Source: Pedobacter ginsenosidimutans (GTDB lineage: Bacteria > Bacteroidota > Bacteroidia > Sphingobacteriales > Sphingobacteriaceae). Taken from it: a stretch of 64,000 nucleotides of DNA. Made by a program: the position numbers and the translations under genes. The notes under the pieces are model-generated. The model was not told the DNA's origin. It saw nothing but the letters and a program-made list of their open reading frames with translations, and searched no databases. Below, piece after piece: positions 60,842 to 64,000 of this stretch (positions are counted from its first letter, which is position 1; the number at the start of each line of letters is the position of its first letter). The stretch spans positions 124,001 to 188,000 of the forward strand of contig NZ_LMZQ01000001.1 in the NCBI RefSeq assembly GCF_001442625.1, in the 5' to 3' direction.

Positions 60842-62797
60842 TTACCAACCTGGATTTTCTACGAGCTTTGCGTTTCTTCTGATTTCGTAATTACCTATTG
60901 GCCATAAATAGTCTCTGGGGGCAATAAATTTCATGCTCCATACCACACGTTCAACATTATAGGTTTCGCTGGTTTTACCATAGATATTCAAAGCGGTTAT
61001 ATCCCTATTGAATTCAGTCGAAGCCAGTTTCCAACGCCTGATATCCCAAAATCGCTGACCTTCGAAGGCCAATTCAATTAAACGTTCCCTTTGAATAATC
61101 TCCCTTAGTCCAGCCTTTGTACTAAACTTCGATGGATTATTAGAGTATGCAGACCATGACTCAACTACGCCATTCAAACCTGCTCTTTTTCTAACTCGGT
61201 TAAGATATTCAATAGCAGTAGAAGACCCGCCCTCCACTTCGTTAATTGATTCCGCATAGAGGAGATAAAGATCTGCCAGTCTGATTTCAGGCCAGGGAAA
61301 AGTGCGCCATGTAGGCGCTGCGCTGCTATTGGTCGTAGACTCCCAGTGCACTAATTTTTTGATAAAATAACCGGTCTCATTCCAGTTTACAAAATCACCA
61401 AATCCCGCACGGTTAGAATTTTTAGATTGCACATAAAAAGTATTGATGTCGCTGCCTGTTGCGTTTCCATCTTTCATGTACCAAACCCCACCATCAAATC
61501 CTAAGTCGGCGTAAAAGCGCGGTTCTCTGTCAAAATTTAATCTTGCTGTTGGGTAATTGCCCTCTATATTGTACCGTTCTGCAGGAATTGCTGTTCTTAA
61601 AGCAGTATAATTTGAAAAATTAAGAGTTTTATCTTCCTCTAATGGAACTCCGTTCTTGGTGTAGAACATTTTCGCAATGGACATTGAAGCGGCCCACTTT
61701 CCTTGCAACTGGCCTCTATTGATATTAGCACCTCTCACCATTGGCGGCATGCAGGCTCCCTCATTACCAAAATAGCTATTGGAAAGTCCCCAGACTACTT
61801 CAGTATTCCAACGATCCGTCACAGCATTTCTGATGTTGAGCTGGACTTTGGTTTCTGGGCTCAAGTTAAAAATGTCATTTCTATACTCGTATAACTGATG
61901 CCCATTTTGTAGGGCTGCTTCGACTGCTGCTTTTGATGCATCTCTGGCTTTGACCCATTTACCTGCATCGAAAGTAGAATTAAAAAGAGAAGTGCCATCG
62001 TTATCTTTAAAATTAAGATAATCAGGATTTCCGTTGAATAAAGGGCTTGCCGCCAATACCAACAGTTTAGCCTTTACAGCAAGTGCGATCGGTTGGGTAA
62101 CCCGTCCAAGTTGTGTATTCTCATCAACTATTCTCGATGGAAGACCTTCAACAGATTCATCTAGAAGGGCCGATATAAAGTTAACGCATTCATCCACAGG
62201 CATACGCTTATGCAGCATATCCTCTCCATCCAGATTTTTATCAACGATGGGAATAGGGCCATACATTTGCAGCATGTAAAAGTGATAATATGCTTTGAGG
62301 AATTTTACCTCCCCTATCCATCTAGTACGCTCATCAAGACTCAGATCTGGAACTTTACTTCTATCCTGAATATTTTCTAAAAAAATATTGCAGTGCCTGA
62401 TTGCCCGCCAAATTTTCAGGTGATCAAAACGTGTATTCCCTGGATTTCCTTTCCTTGCCCCACCCCACTCATCAAACAAAGGTGCATCTTTGTTTTGCTG
62501 CCCTCTGGCAATCCTGTAAGCCGCGTGCCAGTTTGATTGGTCCGCTTCCGGCACGATAATCTCAGCAGCGGTAAACATACCAGCGTTATACCAGTTATCT
62601 CCATTTTTTGGCAGGTAAGAATAACAGGTGAAAAGGTATTTTTCAGCTTCGTTTCTCAGCTTAAAGGCATTCTCAATGGTGGCCACATTATCAGGTACCA
62701 CATCAAGATATTTTTTGCATCCAGATAACTCTATTAGTGCAATTACTACGATAACAAAGAGGCACCTTGTTTTTGCAGCAGTATAGTTATAGCTCAT
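60842..62797 (-). CDS. SusD/RagB-family lipoprotein
   Basis: From the ATG at 62797 (MSYNYTAAK) the protein is 651 aa; the longer frame to 62872 would overlap the SusC gene, so the internal ATG is the better start. The lipobox is LIELSGCKKY (Cys27). SusD features include YLPKNGDNWYN, IWRAIRHCNIFLENI, WIGEVKFLKAYYHFYMLQMYGPIPIVDK, LYLLYAESINEV and LIELAFEGQRFWDIRRW. The gene follows the SusC gene after 10 bp. Length and layout are typical of the large glycan-binding SusD type. Confidence 0.93.
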   Translation of the reverse strand: MSYNYTAAKTRCLFVIVVIALIELSGCKKYLDVVPDNVATIENAFKLRNEAEKYLFTCYSYLPKNGDNWYNAGMFTAAEIIVPEADQSNWHAAYRIARGQQNKDAPLFDEWGGARKGNPGNTRFDHLKIWRAIRHCNIFLENIQDRSKVPDLSLDERTRWIGEVKFLKAYYHFYMLQMYGPIPIVDKNLDGEDMLHKRMPVDECVNFISALLDESVEGLPSRIVDENTQLGRVTQPIALAVKAKLLVLAASPLFNGNPDYLNFKDNDGTSLFNSTFDAGKWVKARDASKAAVEAALQNGHQLYEYRNDIFNLSPETKVQLNIRNAVTDRWNTEVVWGLSNSYFGNEGACMPPMVRGANINRGQLQGKWAASMSIAKMFYTKNGVPLEEDKTLNFSNYTALRTAIPAERYNIEGNYPTARLNFDREPRFYADLGFDGGVWYMKDGNATGSDINTFYVQSKNSNRAGFGDFVNWNETGYFIKKLVHWESTTNSSAAPTWRTFPWPEIRLADLYLLYAESINEVEGGSSTAIEYLNRVRKRAGLNGVVESWSAYSNNPSKFSTKAGLREIIQRERLIELAFEGQRFWDIRRWKLASTEFNRDITALNIYGKTSETYNVERVVWSMKFIAPRDYLWPIGNYEIRRNAKLVENPGW

Positions 62798-62807
62798 ATT
62801 TATATTA

Positions 62808-64000
62808 TTATAGATTAATTGAAATACCAAGGTTATATACTGATTGGATTGGGTAACCCAGACCATTGCCACCCATTTCTACGTCCCATAGTTTGAAATT
62901 ACTGAAGGTAAAAAGGTTGATTGCAGAAAAATAAATCCTTGCGCTTCTTACTTTAAGTTTTCGAAGATTTGTAAAGTTGTACCCCAGATCAACATTTTTC
63001 AACCTTATGAAACTACCGTTACGCATCCACCAGGTAGACGGCAAATTATTCGGGGCAACACGCCATGTACTTAAACGTGGCCAAAAGGCATAAAGATTTC
63101 TATTGTCTTCTGACCAGTGATCATCCGCTATGGCTTGTAGCAATCCTGTTTGATAACCACCGTCTAAAAAGAAAGGCTGAATGGCTGTAGGATTTATGAA
63201 AAAAGAAGAACGTGCAGAACCCTGAAAATAAAAGTTTAGGTCAAATTTTTTAAAACGTATAGAGGATCCAAATCCGTATATTATTTCAGGCTGAGAAGGA
63301 TAACCGAGTGCTACACGATCATCGGTGGTAACAACCCCATCACCATTTATATCTCTGTATTTGATATCTCCCGCCAATAGTCCATTATCGCCAAATTGTG
63401 TTGGCGAATTTGCCACGTCCGCTTCATCTAAGAATAATCTTTCTGCAATATAACCCCATTGCTGACTTGCGGAGTAGCCAGCTTTAGATAGATAACTTAT
63501 GTTTTGAGGATAGGATAACTCATCAATTTTTAAAACTTTACTTGTTGCATAGGTCAAAGTCCCGCGCATTTCGACGCTAAGATCCTTTCCCAGAGATTTA
63601 CGGTAATTCGCGGATAGGTCTATTCCCTGGGATTCGAGTTTTCCGGAATTAGCCATTGGTATTGCCATCAATCCGGCTGCATTGTCAAGATAAGTAATAG
63701 GCTGTAAAATCTGAGATCGTTTTTGTTTAAAAACATCAACGATGAGTTCAAATGAATTAGCAATTCCCAAGTCCATACCTAAATTTAATTGCTCAGACTT
63801 TTCCCAGGTAATGTTGTTGTTTGCATATCTTGATATAGATACCCCGTTACGATTGTAAGTCCCCACTCCATCATTTCTACCGAACGAGGATCCAAAGCCA
63901 CCGTCATTCATATTTACATTAGACAGGTATAAAAATCTGTCAGCGACCTCTCCTATCTGATCATTTCCAACCACACCGTAGGTCGCACGGAGCTTCAGAT
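62808..64000 (-). CDS. SusC/RagA TonB-dependent transporter, partial (cut by window end)
   Basis: Only the C-terminal part is present (about 397 codons). The frame is open to the window edge and reads LKLRATYGVVGNDQIG, a pattern found in SusC barrels. It ends in YNLGISINL with a terminal aromatic-free strand. The start, signal and plug lie outside the window. It pairs with the SusD-like gene 10 bp downstream. No STN or anti-sigma gene is visible here, so its regulation is unknown. Confidence 0.93.
   Translation of the reverse strand, partial: LKLRATYGVVGNDQIGEVADRFLYLSNVNMNDGGFGSSFGRNDGVGTYNRNGVSISRYANNNITWEKSEQLNLGMDLGIANSFELIVDVFKQKRSQILQPITYLDNAAGLMAIPMANSGKLESQGIDLSANYRKSLGKDLSVEMRGTLTYATSKVLKIDELSYPQNISYLSKAGYSASQQWGYIAERLFLDEADVANSPTQFGDNGLLAGDIKYRDINGDGVVTTDDRVALGYPSQPEIIYGFGSSIRFKKFDLNFYFQGSARSSFFINPTAIQPFFLDGGYQTGLLQAIADDHWSEDNRNLYAFWPRLSTWRVAPNNLPSTWWMRNGSFIRLKNVDLGYNFTNLRKLKVRSARIYFSAINLFTFSNFKLWDVEMGGNGLGYPIQSVYNLGISINL

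Overview
The window is from a low-GC Bacteroidota genome, most likely a Pedobacter- or Sphingobacterium-like member of the Sphingobacteriaceae. The signs are three SusC/SusD pairs, an ECF sigma/FecR pair, a hybrid two-component system (HTCS), many TlpA/DUF4369 thioredoxins, a histone-H1-like Hc1 protein, few strong Shine-Dalgarno sites, and lipoprotein signals ending S/G-C-K-K. No rRNA, tRNA, CRISPR array or intact insertion sequence was seen.

Layout. (1) 0-8 kb is accessory and eroded. It holds the broken remnant of a double-glycine-leader peptide just upstream of a TlpA-like protein, an Hc1-like gene, a trypsin-like protease gene cut by one in-frame stop and divergent from a DUF900 alpha/beta hydrolase, a Panacea-type toxin-antitoxin pair, and small membrane ORFs. 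(2) 8.2-24.3 kb is one long minus-strand cluster: ECF sigma, FecR, an STN-containing SusC, SusD, a DUF1735 lipoprotein, four TlpA-family proteins, a trypsin-like protease and an S41 tail-specific protease. This looks like a cell-surface-signalled uptake system with unusually heavy thiol-redox and proteolytic capacity. (3) 24.4-26.3 kb carries MarR with a divergent 76-aa protein and two palindromic operators between them, then a bestrophin-like channel.

(4) 26.6-53.9 kb is a polysaccharide utilization locus. It has GH29, three GH43 enzymes, the HTCS regulator, an orphan receiver-AraC regulator, an alpha/beta hydrolase with a Crp-like regulator, GH16 plus GH2 in one operon, a DUF2264 protein, GH105, and a SusC/SusD pair. 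A CCCCT direct repeat with a 21-bp pitch lies upstream of the GH43 operon, the GH2-GH16 operon and susC, with a weaker copy before GH105. I propose it as the HTCS binding site. The enzyme set suggests a branched galactan bearing arabinose, fucose and uronic acid, such as arabinogalactan or a pectic side chain, but this is inference. (5) 53.9-55 kb is a gene graveyard that includes a dead peptidase C39 (bacteriocin-exporter) fragment. (6) 55-64 kb is a minus-strand operon entered mid-gene: SusC (cut by the window end), SusD, a DUF4959/DUF5000 lipoprotein, a DUF4998 lipoprotein, a DOMON/CBM9-like secreted protein, and a large outer-membrane beta-barrel.

Two decayed pieces of one kind of pathway, the GG-leader precursor near 0.9 kb and the C39 exporter near 54.9 kb, suggest that a secreted-peptide system was once present and has been lost or broken.
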